DNA of 28,763 bases. Origin: DATDPY01 sp964395765. Its GTDB lineage: Bacteria > Bacteroidota > Bacteroidia > Cytophagales > Cyclobacteriaceae. Position 1 is the first letter of the stretch. The number at the start of each line of letters is the position of its first letter. A program made the position numbers and the translations under genes. The stretch covers positions 1 to 28,763 of the forward strand of contig CAYNCU010000019.1 in assembly GCA_964395765.1 (NCBI GenBank), written 5' to 3'. The notes beneath the pieces were generated by a model that saw only the letters and a list, made by a program, of their open reading frames with translations, was not told the origin of the DNA and did no database searches. Positions 1 to 9,970 of this stretch are shown here, one piece after another.

Positions 1-664
1 CTTCGAACAACACTTCGGAAGGATTTACATATTGCCCGAGGGTCACTTGCAGGTAGGTGACATAACCTGAAATGGGAGATTGAATGTTCAGTTCACTGAT
101 GATGATTCCCCTTTCCAGGTCCACGATATGGATACCTGTTAGCTGAAGTTTTTTTCGCATAGCATCAAGATTGGCTTTCGTAATCATGAAATCCGATTCA
201 GCCTGGAGAAATATTTTACGAGCATTTACATTGCTTTCATTCAGTAGTTTCTGCCGGTTGTATTCGTTTTCCTGATATTTGAATTTATTCATTAATTCGA
301 GGTATTCTTGTTGCAGATCAATAACTGCGCCGCTTTGAATTTTTACGACACTCATTCCTTTGGAAACCTTTTGACCTTCCAGGTAATTGATGGCTGTCAC
401 ATAGCCGGAAATCATCGGGCTTATTTTGGCTTCGTTCTGCGGCGGAACTGAAATGTATCCGTCTGCATATACGATTTCCGGAATATTTACCTGTTGCAGC
501 TTAACAAATTCCATATGAAGAGTATTCACCTGTTCCCGGGTGAGCATGATTACTGAATCTGGAAGGCTGTTCGAACCCGTTTCGGTTCTTTTTTCATTTT
601 GCCGGCATCCGGGAGATATTCCCGTCACCAGGCATATTATGAAGGGGAGGTAAATGTTTTTCAT
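1..664 (-). CDS. RND efflux periplasmic adaptor (membrane fusion protein), partial
   Basis: The reading frame runs from an ATG at 664 to the window edge, so only about the first 221 residues are present and the C-terminus is missing. It starts MKNIYLPFIICLVTG and has a Cys after a hydrophobic stretch (ISPGC), so it may be a lipoprotein, although the lipobox is weak. The middle shows the adaptor pattern: a lipoyl-like half motif (GYVTAINYLEGQKVSKG), a long helical hairpin rich in Gln, Glu and Lys, then the returning half motif (SPISGYVTYLQVTLGQYV). This is the HlyD/CusB class that joins an inner-membrane RND pump to a TolC channel. It is the third gene of the minus-strand operon and starts 4 bases after the TolC-like stop. 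No Met-rich or His-rich metal-binding N-terminus is visible, so the metal is not assigned. Confidence 0.85.
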   Translation of the reverse strand, partial: MKNIYLPFIICLVTGISPGCRQNEKRTETGSNSLPDSVIMLTREQVNTLHMEFVKLQQVNIPEIVYADGYISVPPQNEAKISPMISGYVTAINYLEGQKVSKGMSVVKIQSGAVIDLQQEYLELMNKFKYQENEYNRQKLLNESNVNARKIFLQAESDFMITKANLDAMRKKLQLTGIHIVDLERGIIISELNIQSPISGYVTYLQVTLGQYVNPSEVLFE

Positions 665-668
665 GATC

Positions 669-1877
669 TTACTCTTGCATATAATATTCAATCTGATAAA
701 TCACCTGGTTATGATCTCTCACCAGTGTCCAGTAATCTTCCCGCGATTTATTGGCAGTTATGATGTTCTGGATATATTCAATGTATCCTATTTCACCCGA
801 ATTGTACATGGTAACGGCATTATCTTCAATGGTGGCAGCATTCAACAGTAACCTGTCCTGGAAATACACGATTCGTTCATTCAGTAAATTAAGTTTGTTA
901 TACAGGGTCATGAGATCATAAACGACAATGGCTTTACGGTACTGGTATTGATTTTCAGCGATCGAACGGTCGATCATGGCCATCTGGATCCTCGAGCGCT
1001 GGGGAAAAAACCATAGCGGGAAACCAATACCGATTTGCCATCCGTTAAAACCGGAAACGTGATCGATCTTCTGGTTGAAATAGCCCGCCCTGATATCCGG
1101 CGAGATTACCGATCTCTGGTAGCCCAGGTTGGAACTGGCCACCTTCTTCATCTGGTCCGCCAGCGCCAGGTCCGGCGATGAGTGGCTTTCTTGATTCTCA
1201 TTCACCAGGATCAGGGAATCATCGAGTATCAATAAACTGGCTTCAGCCGGGATGATCCCATTCTCGGAAAATGTAAGTTTCATCAGTTTTACCTGCGCTT
1301 CGAATTTGTTGTTATCGATACTTCTTTTATAACTCTTCATATCGAGGTACTTGGTCTCCGTAAGCATTTTCGATAACAGGTTGGATTCACCGGCAGAATA
1401 CTGAATTCCTGCATACCCGGCAGCTTTTTCAAGTAAACCCAGGGTTTGTAAAGTAATGGAATCGATAGTAGAATAATAGAGCCAGTCGTTATATGCAATG
1501 GAAATTTCCCTGCGAATTTCTTTTTCCGTTTTATTTTTCGACAGTTTGTAGTATTCTGTTTCTTCCTTAAGCACCCGCGACTTCGAGGCTTGTGAAAAGG
1601 GCGAACCCAGCTCCTGAAGGATCAGGAAATAATCATCCTCTTTCAGGGTATTGATCTGCCCGTGCGTCCAGTCGAAAAGGGTTTGCCCCGGTTCCCAGGC
1701 AGTGTTCTTTTCAAATTCACTTTTCCTGATATTTAATTCCGAATTCTTGTAATCGGGATTATTTTCAAGAGCCAGGTCTATCATTGCAGGCAAATTCATT
1801 TTAGCCGGTTGAGGCTGGGCCGTAAGCCCATGGCAGAGAATTAAAAAAGGAAACAGGATGATCGTATTCAGTTTCAT
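669..1877 (-). CDS. TolC-family outer membrane efflux protein
   Basis: This 402-residue protein has a signal peptide (MKLNTIILFPFLILCHGLTA, then QPQP). It is followed by the usual opening of outer membrane factors (MNLPAMIDLALENNPDYKNS), which precedes long amphipathic helices. The length is normal for the family. Two helical halves separated by a glycine and aromatic-rich stretch (around residues 265-290, with GWQIGIGFPLWFFP) fit the duplicated TolC channel design. It should form the outer-membrane exit duct for the RND pump encoded just upstream. Its ATG begins 1 base after the pump's TAA, so the two are almost certainly cotranscribed. The substrate cannot be read from this subunit. Confidence 0.9.
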   Translation of the reverse strand: MKLNTIILFPFLILCHGLTAQPQPAKMNLPAMIDLALENNPDYKNSELNIRKSEFEKNTAWEPGQTLFDWTHGQINTLKEDDYFLILQELGSPFSQASKSRVLKEETEYYKLSKNKTEKEIRREISIAYNDWLYYSTIDSITLQTLGLLEKAAGYAGIQYSAGESNLLSKMLTETKYLDMKSYKRSIDNNKFEAQVKLMKLTFSENGIIPAEASLLILDDSLILVNENQESHSSPDLALADQMKKVASSNLGYQRSVISPDIRAGYFNQKIDHVSGFNGWQIGIGFPLWFFPQRSRIQMAMIDRSIAENQYQYRKAIVVYDLMTLYNKLNLLNERIVYFQDRLLLNAATIEDNAVTMYNSGEIGYIEYIQNIITANKSREDYWTLVRDHNQVIYQIEYYMQE

Positions 1878-1878
1878 T

Positions 1879-4800
1879 TTATTTTACTGGTTTATCTTTT
1901 GAGAACCGGCAATACAGAACCGGCAGAACCACAAGGGTAAGAAAGGTGGCAGTTACCAATCCCCCGATGACCACCGTCGCCAATGGACGCTGTACTTCCG
2001 CTCCTGCCGATGATGAAAATGCCATGGGTAAAAATCCGAGGGCGGCGGCACCTGCGGTAAGCAATACCGGGCGTAAGCGTTGTCGCGCACCGGTAAGGAT
2101 TCTTTCGCGCATGTTATCTATTCCCTTGTCCCTTAGTTCATTAAAAAAACTGATCAGTACAATTCCGTTCAGGGTGGCGATTCCGAATAAAGCAATAAAT
2201 CCGACCCCCGCTGATATGCTGAAGGGAAGCCCCCGGATCCATAACAGGAATACTCCTCCCATCGCCGCCAGGGGAATAGCCGAATATACCAGCAAAGCCT
2301 GGCGGAGGGATTGGAAAGTAAAGTGCAGCATGATCAGGATAAGCACCAACGCGACAGGAACAGCAATAGCCAGCCGTCTCTTTGCATTCTGGAGGTTCTC
2401 AAACTGTCCGCCGAATTCGATAGTGTATCCGGGTGGTAATTTAATCTTTGATTCCATTCGTTTTTGAATATCATTAACCAGTGATTGCACGTCGCGGTTC
2501 CTCACATTGATTCCGATTACGATTCTTCGTTTCGTGGCGTCCCGGGAAATCTGCGCCGGGCCATAGGTATAATCAATTTTCGCCAACTCGGAAAGCGGTA
2601 CCTGGTATTCTTCCGTAACGGGAACCATTACATTTCGGAGGTCGGTGATTTGCGTCCGGTCGGTTGAGCTATACCGTACCACAAGGTCGAAACGTTTTTC
2701 GCCTTCAAATACGGAACCCGTAGTTTCGCCGGCAAATGCCGCTCTTACAATCTTGTTGAGCTCGGCAATGTTAAGTCCGTATTTGGCAAGTTTTGAACGA
2801 TCATACTGAACGGTCATCTGGGGTAATCCCACTATCTGCTCGACGGAAAGATCTCCGATCCCCGGAACATCCTGGATAAGGTCCCTGATTTTTAATGCTT
2901 CTTCATATAGATAGTTGAGATCTTCACCGAATATCTTAATGGCAAGATCGGCACGGACGCCAGTGATAAGTTCATTGAATCGCATTTCAATCGGCTGTGT
3001 AAATTCGTATTCAACACCGGGAAAAACGGATATTTTTTTCTTCATCAACTCAGCCAGTTCTTCTTTGCTTTTCGTTGTCACCCATTCTTTTTTTGGCTTT
3101 AGCCTCACAATGATATCCGACATTTCCATCGACATCGGGTCCGTCGGAACTTCGGCTGCACCAATGCGCGATACCACTTGCCTGACTTCCGGGAAATTCT
3201 TTTTCAGGATGGTTTCAATTTGGGTACAGAACCTGATATTTTCAGAAAGTGAAATTCCCGGCTTTAATACTGGTTGTATGACAAAATCCCCTTCATCCAG
3301 GGTGGGTATAAATTCACCACCAAGCCTGAAAAAAAGAGCGATGGCAACCATTAATATACCCAGGGCAAGGCTGATCACCGTTTTCTGATGGTTCAACGCC
3401 CAGGTAATCGTAGGATCATATCTTTTATAAAGCCAGTTCATCAGCCGATCCGAAAAATTTTCCTTTTTCCTCGTTTCCGGCTTCATGAATAAAGAAGCAA
3501 TAACCGGCACATAGGTAAAACACAGGATCATGGCCCCGATAAGGGCGAAAGAAAATGACAAAGCCATCGGGCGGAACATTTTCCCCTCAACGCCTGATAA
3601 TGAAAGGATTGGTATGAAAACGATTAAAATAATGACCTGCCCGAATATGGCGGATTTCATCATCATTTTAGAGCTTTCAATCGTTATTTCATTTTTCAAA
3701 TCGTTGAAGACAGGACCTTTGAGTCCTGCGAAGCGGGCGTGATGCACGGCAAACTGGTGCACTGTAAACTCTACGATGATTACCGCGCCATCGATGATAA
3801 TTCCAAAGTCGATGGCCCCAAGGCTCATCAGGTTGGCAGATAGTCCGAAAAGGTACATCATACTGATTCCAAAAAGCAGGCTGATCGGAATAACCGAGGC
3901 GACGATCAAGCCGGAACGAAAATTACCCAGTAGCAGAACAACCACGAAAATTACGATCAGGGCGCCCAGGGTCAGGTTTTCTACGACAGTGGCTGTTGTT
4001 TTTCCAATCAGTTCGGAACGTTCCAGGAATGGATTTATATAAACCCCTTCCGGAAGTGTTTTTTGAATTTCCGCAACTCTTTCCTTAATGGCGCGGATCA
4101 CTTTATTCTGGTTTGCATCTTTCAGCATCATGATCTGACCCATTACCTTTTCCCCTTCGCCATTAGCGGTGATGGCCCCGAAGCGGTTGGCATAACCGAA
4201 TTTTACCTGGCCGAGGTCACGGATCAGGATCGGCTTGCCGTTGATGTTTTTAACTACTATGTTTTCAATGTCATCCATGGACAATGCCATCCCTGAACTC
4301 CGGATAAAAAATGTTTGCGGTCCCTTTTCAATATAAGCGGCTCCGGTATTCTCATTATTTTCAGCAAGAGCATTGTAAACGTCAATAATGGTTAAATTGA
4401 ATGAACGCAAACGGGACGGATTGATGGCTACTTCATACTGCTTCAGGAATCCTCCCCAGGTATTGATCTCCACCACTCCGGGAATATTACTGAGCTGCCT
4501 GCGCACAATCCAGTCCTGGATGGTTCTCAGATCCATGGGAGAATACTTATTCTCATACCCCGGCCTGGTATCCAGGATATATTGGTAAATTTCGCCAAGC
4601 CCGGTGGTTATAGGCCCCATTTCAGGCGTGCCGAATCCCTCGGGAATGACCTCGGAAGCTTTTTTTAGCTTTTCGGCAATCAACTGACGAGGTAAATAAG
4701 CTCCCTGGGCATCCTCAAAAACAACAGTCACCACCGACAACCCGAATTTTGATATGGACCGGATCTCCTTTACCCCGGGAATATTGGCCATTTCAAGCTC

Positions 4801-5007
4801 AATAGGATAAGTAATGAACTGCTCTACATCCTGGGTCGCAAGGTTCCGCGAAGTAGTGATTACCTGCACCTGGTTATTGGTAATGTCGGGAACGGTTCCA
4901 AGTGGAATTTGCGTTAAAGAAAAAATACCGAAGACAATGATAGTTATAGTGAAGAGTATAAATATCAGTTTGTTCTTAACGCTGAATTCTATTAGGTTGA
5001 AATTCAT
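1879..5007 (-). CDS. CzcA/CusA-family heavy-metal RND efflux pump
   Basis: At 1042 residues this is full length for the heavy-metal efflux branch of RND proton antiporters. It has an N-terminal membrane helix (residues about 12-35), a large periplasmic loop, the helix-4 signature DFGIIIDGAVIIVE (about residues 400-415, with the acidic residues used for proton relay), a second periplasmic loop beginning LDEGDFVIQPV, and a C-terminal membrane bundle ending in LPVLYCRF. The pump takes metal ions from periplasm or inner membrane and passes them to the adaptor and TolC channel encoded downstream. Where CusA carries a copper-binding Met after the LDEGD region, this protein appears to have Gln, which favours a CzcA-like divalent ion such as Zn, Co, Cd or Ni. 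That alignment is from memory. It is the first gene of the operon. Confidence 0.93.
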   Translation of the reverse strand: MNFNLIEFSVKNKLIFILFTITIIVFGIFSLTQIPLGTVPDITNNQVQVITTSRNLATQDVEQFITYPIELEMANIPGVKEIRSISKFGLSVVTVVFEDAQGAYLPRQLIAEKLKKASEVIPEGFGTPEMGPITTGLGEIYQYILDTRPGYENKYSPMDLRTIQDWIVRRQLSNIPGVVEINTWGGFLKQYEVAINPSRLRSFNLTIIDVYNALAENNENTGAAYIEKGPQTFFIRSSGMALSMDDIENIVVKNINGKPILIRDLGQVKFGYANRFGAITANGEGEKVMGQIMMLKDANQNKVIRAIKERVAEIQKTLPEGVYINPFLERSELIGKTTATVVENLTLGALIVIFVVVLLLGNFRSGLIVASVIPISLLFGISMMYLFGLSANLMSLGAIDFGIIIDGAVIIVEFTVHQFAVHHARFAGLKGPVFNDLKNEITIESSKMMMKSAIFGQVIILIVFIPILSLSGVEGKMFRPMALSFSFALIGAMILCFTYVPVIASLFMKPETRKKENFSDRLMNWLYKRYDPTITWALNHQKTVISLALGILMVAIALFFRLGGEFIPTLDEGDFVIQPVLKPGISLSENIRFCTQIETILKKNFPEVRQVVSRIGAAEVPTDPMSMEMSDIIVRLKPKKEWVTTKSKEELAELMKKKISVFPGVEYEFTQPIEMRFNELITGVRADLAIKIFGEDLNYLYEEALKIRDLIQDVPGIGDLSVEQIVGLPQMTVQYDRSKLAKYGLNIAELNKIVRAAFAGETTGSVFEGEKRFDLVVRYSSTDRTQITDLRNVMVPVTEEYQVPLSELAKIDYTYGPAQISRDATKRRIVIGINVRNRDVQSLVNDIQKRMESKIKLPPGYTIEFGGQFENLQNAKRRLAIAVPVALVLILIMLHFTFQSLRQALLVYSAIPLAAMGGVFLLWIRGLPFSISAGVGFIALFGIATLNGIVLISFFNELRDKGIDNMRERILTGARQRLRPVLLTAGAAALGFLPMAFSSSAGAEVQRPLATVVIGGLVTATFLTLVVLPVLYCRFSKDKPVK

Positions 5008-5295
5008 AACTTAAAAAATCTGCCGTCATTCCAGCGGCGGCTGTTTAAAAAATCCCGTGAAAATCCTTAAAAATTCAAGAATGGATGATCAGGCTTGTAA
5101 TACCCGAATTTATAAAATAAATTATAAACATATTGTGAATTAATGAGGTTTAGTGGATAAACCGGCAGGGATTCATGGTGGCAATGCAACCCGAAGTTTT
5201 AATGACCCGGAAAGCATAACTATGAGAATAAATCTTTTGAATTTGGATCCGTTATTATAATTTCATCAAAAAGGGATTATTAACTTTAATATAGA
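5008..5295. other. Divergent intergenic region between efflux operon and flavoprotein
   Basis: This 288-base AT-rich gap separates two divergent genes and so should hold both promoters. No convincing Bacteroidota -33/-7 pair (TTG and TAnnTTTG) was found on either strand; the nearest match on plus is TGAATTTG close to 5240. No metal-regulator gene lies in the window next to the efflux operon. Confidence 0.4.
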
Positions 5296-6474
5296 ATGGA
5301 ATCATATAAGTATTTAATTATAGGAGGAGGGATAGCGGCTGACGCTGCGGTGCAGGGTATCCGGGAAAACGATAAGGAAGGAACAATAGGATTAATCTGT
5401 GGCGAAAGCTATCCTCCTTATAACCGGCCTCCTTTATCCAAAGCGTTGTGGAAAAATGAACCGGAAGAAATTCTTTGGAGAAACACCGCTAAACAGGAGG
5501 CAAAAATTCAACTTTCCAGTACGGCAGTGTCTATCGATTTGAAAAAAAAGACGGTCACGGACAATCGTGGCTTACAGTATTCCTATGAAAAATTATTACT
5601 CGCCACGGGGGGAAAAGTAAGCAGGCTACCGTTCGATATTACAGGAATTATATATTACAGGAATTATAACGATTATATTGCCCTTAGGCAGTTGGCTGAT
5701 AAAGGGAATAATTTTCTGGTAATCGGGGGAGGATTCATTGGGTCGGAAATTGCTGCTGCCCTGGCTATGAACAATAAACATGTCACAATGATTTTCCCGG
5801 AAAACGGAATAGGCGCCGGTATTTTCCCCAAAGCATTATCCGGCTTCCTGAATGATTATTATAAAGAAAAGAAGGTTCGGGTTATATCCGGCGACCGGGT
5901 GGAAAATATTACGAAAAACGGCGATACTTATACGGCGGATACAAAAAACGGAAAATCCATTTCGGTGGATGGAATAATCGCCGGTCTCGGGATTAAGCCT
6001 GAAACTTCCCTGGCAGAATCTGCCGGTCTGCTGACAGACAACGGCATCGTCGTCAACGAATTATTGCAAACTTCAGATCCCGATGTATATGCCGCGGGCG
6101 ATGCCGCTAATTTCTTCTCCAAGGCGCTGGATAAAAGACTACGCTTTGAACATGAGGATAATGCGAATTCGATGGGAAACAGGGCCGGTAAAAATATGGT
6201 CGGAGGTTCTTTTCCCTATGATTATCTGCCGTTTTTCTATTCCGATCTTTTTGACATCGGTTATGAAGCCGTGGGTGATCTTAGTTCGGGTTATCAGACG
6301 GTTGAGCAATGGAAAGAAAAATTCCGGGAAGGGATTATTTACTATCTGCACCATGACCGGGTAAAAGGTGTCCTTCTATGGAATACCTGGAATCAGGTCG
6401 ATCATGCAAGAAAACTTATATCCGATGAATCTGTGTTCAATAAAAAAAATGTATTGAACCGACTACCCGGGTAA
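5296..6474 (+). CDS. FAD-dependent NAD(P)H oxidoreductase (AIF / ferredoxin reductase-like)
   Basis: This 392-residue protein has the two-dinucleotide-fold layout of the rubredoxin/ferredoxin reductase and AIF family. The FAD-binding motif is IIGGGIAADAA (residues 8-18), and the PPYNRPPLSK segment (40-49) is typical of this branch. The NAD(P)H motif is VIGGGFIGSEIAAAL (142-156), and the second FAD motif is VYAAGDAANFF (264-274). The segment RLRFEHEDNANSMGNRAG and the C-terminal domain resemble bacterial AIF-like reductases. It would pass electrons from NAD(P)H to a small redox protein or quinone, but no ferredoxin, rubredoxin or oxygenase is encoded nearby. There is no signal peptide, so it is cytosolic. 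The ATG at 5296 is chosen because the first fold starts five residues later. Confidence 0.87.
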   Translation: MESYKYLIIGGGIAADAAVQGIRENDKEGTIGLICGESYPPYNRPPLSKALWKNEPEEILWRNTAKQEAKIQLSSTAVSIDLKKKTVTDNRGLQYSYEKLLLATGGKVSRLPFDITGIIYYRNYNDYIALRQLADKGNNFLVIGGGFIGSEIAAALAMNNKHVTMIFPENGIGAGIFPKALSGFLNDYYKEKKVRVISGDRVENITKNGDTYTADTKNGKSISVDGIIAGLGIKPETSLAESAGLLTDNGIVVNELLQTSDPDVYAAGDAANFFSKALDKRLRFEHEDNANSMGNRAGKNMVGGSFPYDYLPFFYSDLFDIGYEAVGDLSSGYQTVEQWKEKFREGIIYYLHHDRVKGVLLWNTWNQVDHARKLISDESVFNKKNVLNRLPG

Positions 6475-6639
6475 ATAGTAACGTATCATGGTGAAGAAAG
6501 GGAGAGGCGGATTCAGGATAAGAGTTTGGGATTTTCGTAATTCCTTGTAAATTATTCCGCTTCGATGCCCGGATCATCAGCCATCAGACTTCCGGCCGCT
6601 ACCATCCTTCTAAAAGAGATCGATACCCCATGAGTAGTC

Positions 6640-7566
6640 TCAATCTTCCCTGGAATTCAGACCCTTGATCCACTTTGCCAATTCCGTTCCGATCTCTTCA
6701 GGTTTGTCTTCCTGGAGATAATGGCCGACCGGTCCCACCGAACGGAATTCAATATTTTTTACATTTTCCATAAACCATTTCACCATAGGCAATCCGCCTT
6801 GTTCCGGCGTAGCTTTCCCATGGATAAATAATTTGGGAACTTTGGTTTCACGAAGAAATTTATTCACCTCGATGATCGCCTTTTCCGTATCCGGCGGATT
6901 CCCCGCTACCGGGATCTGCTGGGGCCACGCCCATACCGCTTTCCTGTCCTCCGGTGTTTTATAGGGCTCGTTATAATAGACGATTTGTTCCGGGCTTATC
7001 CCCCGTAAAGCGCCACCCGGCAATACCTGGTCAATGAACATATTTTGTTCCGCTACCAGTTTCCATCCCAGGTCCTTTGTACGAAATGATTTCAATAGCT
7101 GGGCCACCTGCGGATCAATTTCATCCCAGCTTGAAAGTGGCGCCAGAACTCCTTCAATTAAGCCGTTTATGCCGTTGGCAGTTACGACGATGGCTTTTAC
7201 ATTTTTCGGGTGATGCATCGCATAAAATAAGCCGAGGGATATTCCCCAGTCGTGTAAAACAAGAATTACATCCCTGAGCGCCATGGTATCAAAAAATGCC
7301 TCGATATACCTTGAATGATCGGCAAAGGTATAATCGATATCAGGCTTGTCAGAACGCCCCATCCCGATAAGATCAAAGGCGATACACCGGCCGGTATTTT
7401 CGACATTCGGCAGTATATTCCGCCATAGATAGGACCAGACCGGGTTGCCATGAAAAAATACAACCGGTCTCCCCTCTCCCAATTCAAAATAGTGCATTTT
7501 CGATCCCAGCACATTTACATAGTTGGACCGAAGTGTTAATTCCGAAGGAACAATGTCTTTCTTCAT
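6640..7566 (-). CDS. Haloalkane dehalogenase-like alpha/beta hydrolase
   Basis: The 308-residue protein matches the haloalkane dehalogenase and Renilla luciferase-like family. It has HGNPVWSYLWRNILP with the halide-binding Asn41, and LHDWGISLGL with the nucleophile Asp106 and second halide ligand Trp107, plus GHYLQEDKPEEIG with the base His282. The spacing from Asp106 onward fits Rhodococcus DhaA without gaps as far as DhaA Glu130. At that place, however, this protein has Ala130, and no Asp is evident after the seventh strand (FIHGKATPEQ), the alternative place for the acid. Activity as a true dehalogenase is therefore uncertain. There is no signal peptide. It is a single gene, convergent with the flavoprotein and divergent from the S46 peptidase. 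Confidence 0.82.
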   Translation of the reverse strand: MKKDIVPSELTLRSNYVNVLGSKMHYFELGEGRPVVFFHGNPVWSYLWRNILPNVENTGRCIAFDLIGMGRSDKPDIDYTFADHSRYIEAFFDTMALRDVILVLHDWGISLGLFYAMHHPKNVKAIVVTANGINGLIEGVLAPLSSWDEIDPQVAQLLKSFRTKDLGWKLVAEQNMFIDQVLPGGALRGISPEQIVYYNEPYKTPEDRKAVWAWPQQIPVAGNPPDTEKAIIEVNKFLRETKVPKLFIHGKATPEQGGLPMVKWFMENVKNIEFRSVGPVGHYLQEDKPEEIGTELAKWIKGLNSRED

Positions 7567-7740
7567 CTGATCCTTTTAACAAAATAAAACTTAAAAGGTA
7601 ATCTAATCCTGAGTATCTTTCAAGTCTTCAGAAAATAATTAACCGATTTTTGTTAAATTAGCGTCGACTTTTTCGCATTGGTGTCATTTTTATTTTTAAC
7701 ACAATTCATAATGTTTCATCCTCATATTAAATCATTTTTT

Positions 7741-9786
7741 ATGAAAAGGAATTCAATAGGGCTATTAGGGTTTTTGTTTCTAAGCTTTTATGCAAACGCC
7801 CAGTCGACTTTACCGACGGAAGAAATTAAGCCCGGTCAGTTTGACCAGGGTAAAATGTGGACTTTCGAAAATCCTCCTTACGATTATTTTAATAAAACCT
7901 ATGGCGTATCTATCACTAAGGACTGGATGGATGATGCCAGGATGTCCGCCCTGCGATTTGCCAGCTGGTGTTCGGCATCCTTTGTTTCCGGATCCGGGCT
8001 GATCCTTACCAACCAGCACTGTACCCGGGGAGTGGTAGGTTCCGTGCAAAAGGAAAATGAAAACTTTGATAAGAACGGCTTCTACGCCCAAACACTTGCC
8101 GATGAAAGAAAAATACCGGGGCTATATGTCGATCAGCTCGTTAAAATTGCCGATATCACCGATAAGGTCAAATCCATGAGTAACATTTCACCGGATTCAG
8201 CCATTGACGTAATAGTGAATCAATATAAGCAGGACAACGACTGGAAAGACCTGCACCTGGAAACCAGGACTTTTTATAGTGGTGAAAAATATTCGTTGTA
8301 CGGTTACAAGAGATATTCTGATATCAGGTTGGTGCTTTTTCCGGAATTGGATATCGGTTTCTTCGGCGGCGACCCGGACAATTTTACCTACCCCAGGTAT
8401 GACCTGGATTTCAGCCTGGTACGCGCTTACGACGATAAGGGTAATCCATTGAAACCTTCCAATTATTTTAAATTCGATCAGGATGGCCCTTCGGTGAATG
8501 ACCCTGTATTTATTATAGGAAATCCCGGGAGTACGGGCAGGTATATGACTGTGGCGGAGTTGTACAATTTAAGGGACATGGTCCTGCCGATGCGACTGAC
8601 TTTTATAAGAAGCAGGATGAATATCCTTAGGAGAATCGCTGCCGGTCAGGAAAAGAAATATAATGCTGACAGCCTCAATAATCTCATTTTTGAATTGAGT
8701 AATTCTGAAAAAGATTACACCGGAATTTTAAAAGGCCTGAACGATCCGGTGATCATGGCTAAAAAGGAAAATAAGGAAAAAATGGTGAGAGCGTCCGTCA
8801 AAATGAAAAATATAAATCCCTGGGATTCGATTGCAAAAGACGTAAACGATATAAAAAAATACAGGCCTGAACAGCTATTGCTGCGTCCCTATCCTGCCGA
8901 TTTTGCCATAACCGGAAAAGTCCCTTTGCTTATCAACCTGCTGGATAATTACCGTGAATCCTTACAAACGAATGATACCTCCCAGGTGAATGGATTAAAG
9001 GTTGCTATGAATTCCATTCTCAGTGATTTCGACAGGCCACTTGAAACGGAACTATTTACGGAAATGCTGTATGAACTTAAGACTTACTCAACCCAGGGAT
9101 ATATGGATCAATTACTCGAGGGAAAATCCCCGGGGGAAAGGGCTAAGGAAGTCATCGATAAAAGTGTACTGATCAATAAGCCAGATAAATTTTTTGGCTG
9201 GAAAGAAAATAAACTGAAGAATGAACCGCTGTTTGAATTTACGGATGTTTTTACGCAGAAATACCAGGAGGCAAGAAAACTGTATCGCCAATATGTTCAG
9301 TCGGTTGACAAATACAATAAAAATATCATCAATCTTCAATATGAGATCAGCGGGCTTAGCACGCCGCCGGATGCTACGTTCTCACTCAGGATTTCCGATG
9401 GTGTGGTGAAGGGTTATGATTACAATGGCACCTATGCTCCTCCTTTCACAACCTTCTACGGGCTTTACGACCGGTATTACAGTCACGGAAAAAAATACCC
9501 CTGGGATCTTCCCGAAAGATGGCTCAATCCTCCGGCCGACCTGTTAAAGTCGCCGCTCGATTTCGTATGTACTGCCGATATTATCGGTGGTAATTCCGGC
9601 AGCCCCGTGATCAACGCTGACCGTGAATTGGTAGGCCTTGTTTTTGACGGCAACATAGAGTCCCTCCCCGGCTACTTCATTTTTGACGATACCTATAACC
9701 GTGCTGTATCGGTAGATGCCGCAGGGATTATCGCCGGTTTAAAATACATTTTCCATGCCGACCGGATCCTGGAAGAATTAAAATAG
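7741..9786 (+). CDS. S46 family dipeptidyl peptidase, DPP7-like
   Basis: From the ATG at 7741 the protein has 681 residues and opens with a clear signal peptide (MKRNSIGLLGFLFLSFYANA, then QS). An upstream TTG in frame at 7678 would bury that signal, so the ATG is preferred. The S46 triad is visible: His93 in LTNQHCTRG, Asp223 in YPRYDLDFSLVR, and Ser619 in IIGGNSGSPV. S46 enzymes trim dipeptides from the N-termini of oligopeptides in the periplasm. The residue that sets specificity is Gly637 (GLVFDGN), as in DPP7 with hydrophobic preference; DPP11 has Arg there and prefers acidic residues. That specificity is an inference from known family members. It stands alone with a strong terminator after it. 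Confidence 0.93.
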   Translation: MKRNSIGLLGFLFLSFYANAQSTLPTEEIKPGQFDQGKMWTFENPPYDYFNKTYGVSITKDWMDDARMSALRFASWCSASFVSGSGLILTNQHCTRGVVGSVQKENENFDKNGFYAQTLADERKIPGLYVDQLVKIADITDKVKSMSNISPDSAIDVIVNQYKQDNDWKDLHLETRTFYSGEKYSLYGYKRYSDIRLVLFPELDIGFFGGDPDNFTYPRYDLDFSLVRAYDDKGNPLKPSNYFKFDQDGPSVNDPVFIIGNPGSTGRYMTVAELYNLRDMVLPMRLTFIRSRMNILRRIAAGQEKKYNADSLNNLIFELSNSEKDYTGILKGLNDPVIMAKKENKEKMVRASVKMKNINPWDSIAKDVNDIKKYRPEQLLLRPYPADFAITGKVPLLINLLDNYRESLQTNDTSQVNGLKVAMNSILSDFDRPLETELFTEMLYELKTYSTQGYMDQLLEGKSPGERAKEVIDKSVLINKPDKFFGWKENKLKNEPLFEFTDVFTQKYQEARKLYRQYVQSVDKYNKNIINLQYEISGLSTPPDATFSLRISDGVVKGYDYNGTYAPPFTTFYGLYDRYYSHGKKYPWDLPERWLNPPADLLKSPLDFVCTADIIGGNSGSPVINADRELVGLVFDGNIESLPGYFIFDDTYNRAVSVDAAGIIAGLKYIFHADRILEELK

Positions 9787-9818
9787 CCTGCGGTATTTAA
9801 TAATGCCACAATAACAAG

Positions 9819-9866
9819 ACATCATGTCGAAAAAATTAATTCCTTTTTTGACATGATGTTTTTATT
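9819..9866 (+). terminator. Rho-independent terminator after the S46 peptidase
   Basis: A long stem pairs 9819-9828 (acatcatgtc) with 9850-9859 (gacatgatgt), extended inward by A/T pairing with one bulged G, and is followed by a T-rich run. It begins 33 bases after the peptidase stop. Confidence 0.8.
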
Positions 9867-9970
9867 AAATTGTTCTGTCAATTTTTTTTTATAACCTGCG
9901 ACTGCATCATTCAAAACTTAACCTATTCCATCCTTGACAAACCTTATCTGGTTTACATCACCAACACACT

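Noticed and set aside
1946..4588. Several plus-strand frames of 60-173 codons across 1946-4588
   Set aside because: They lie opposite the CzcA-like pump gene, have no signal peptides, domains or family resemblance, and the pump frame is unmistakable.
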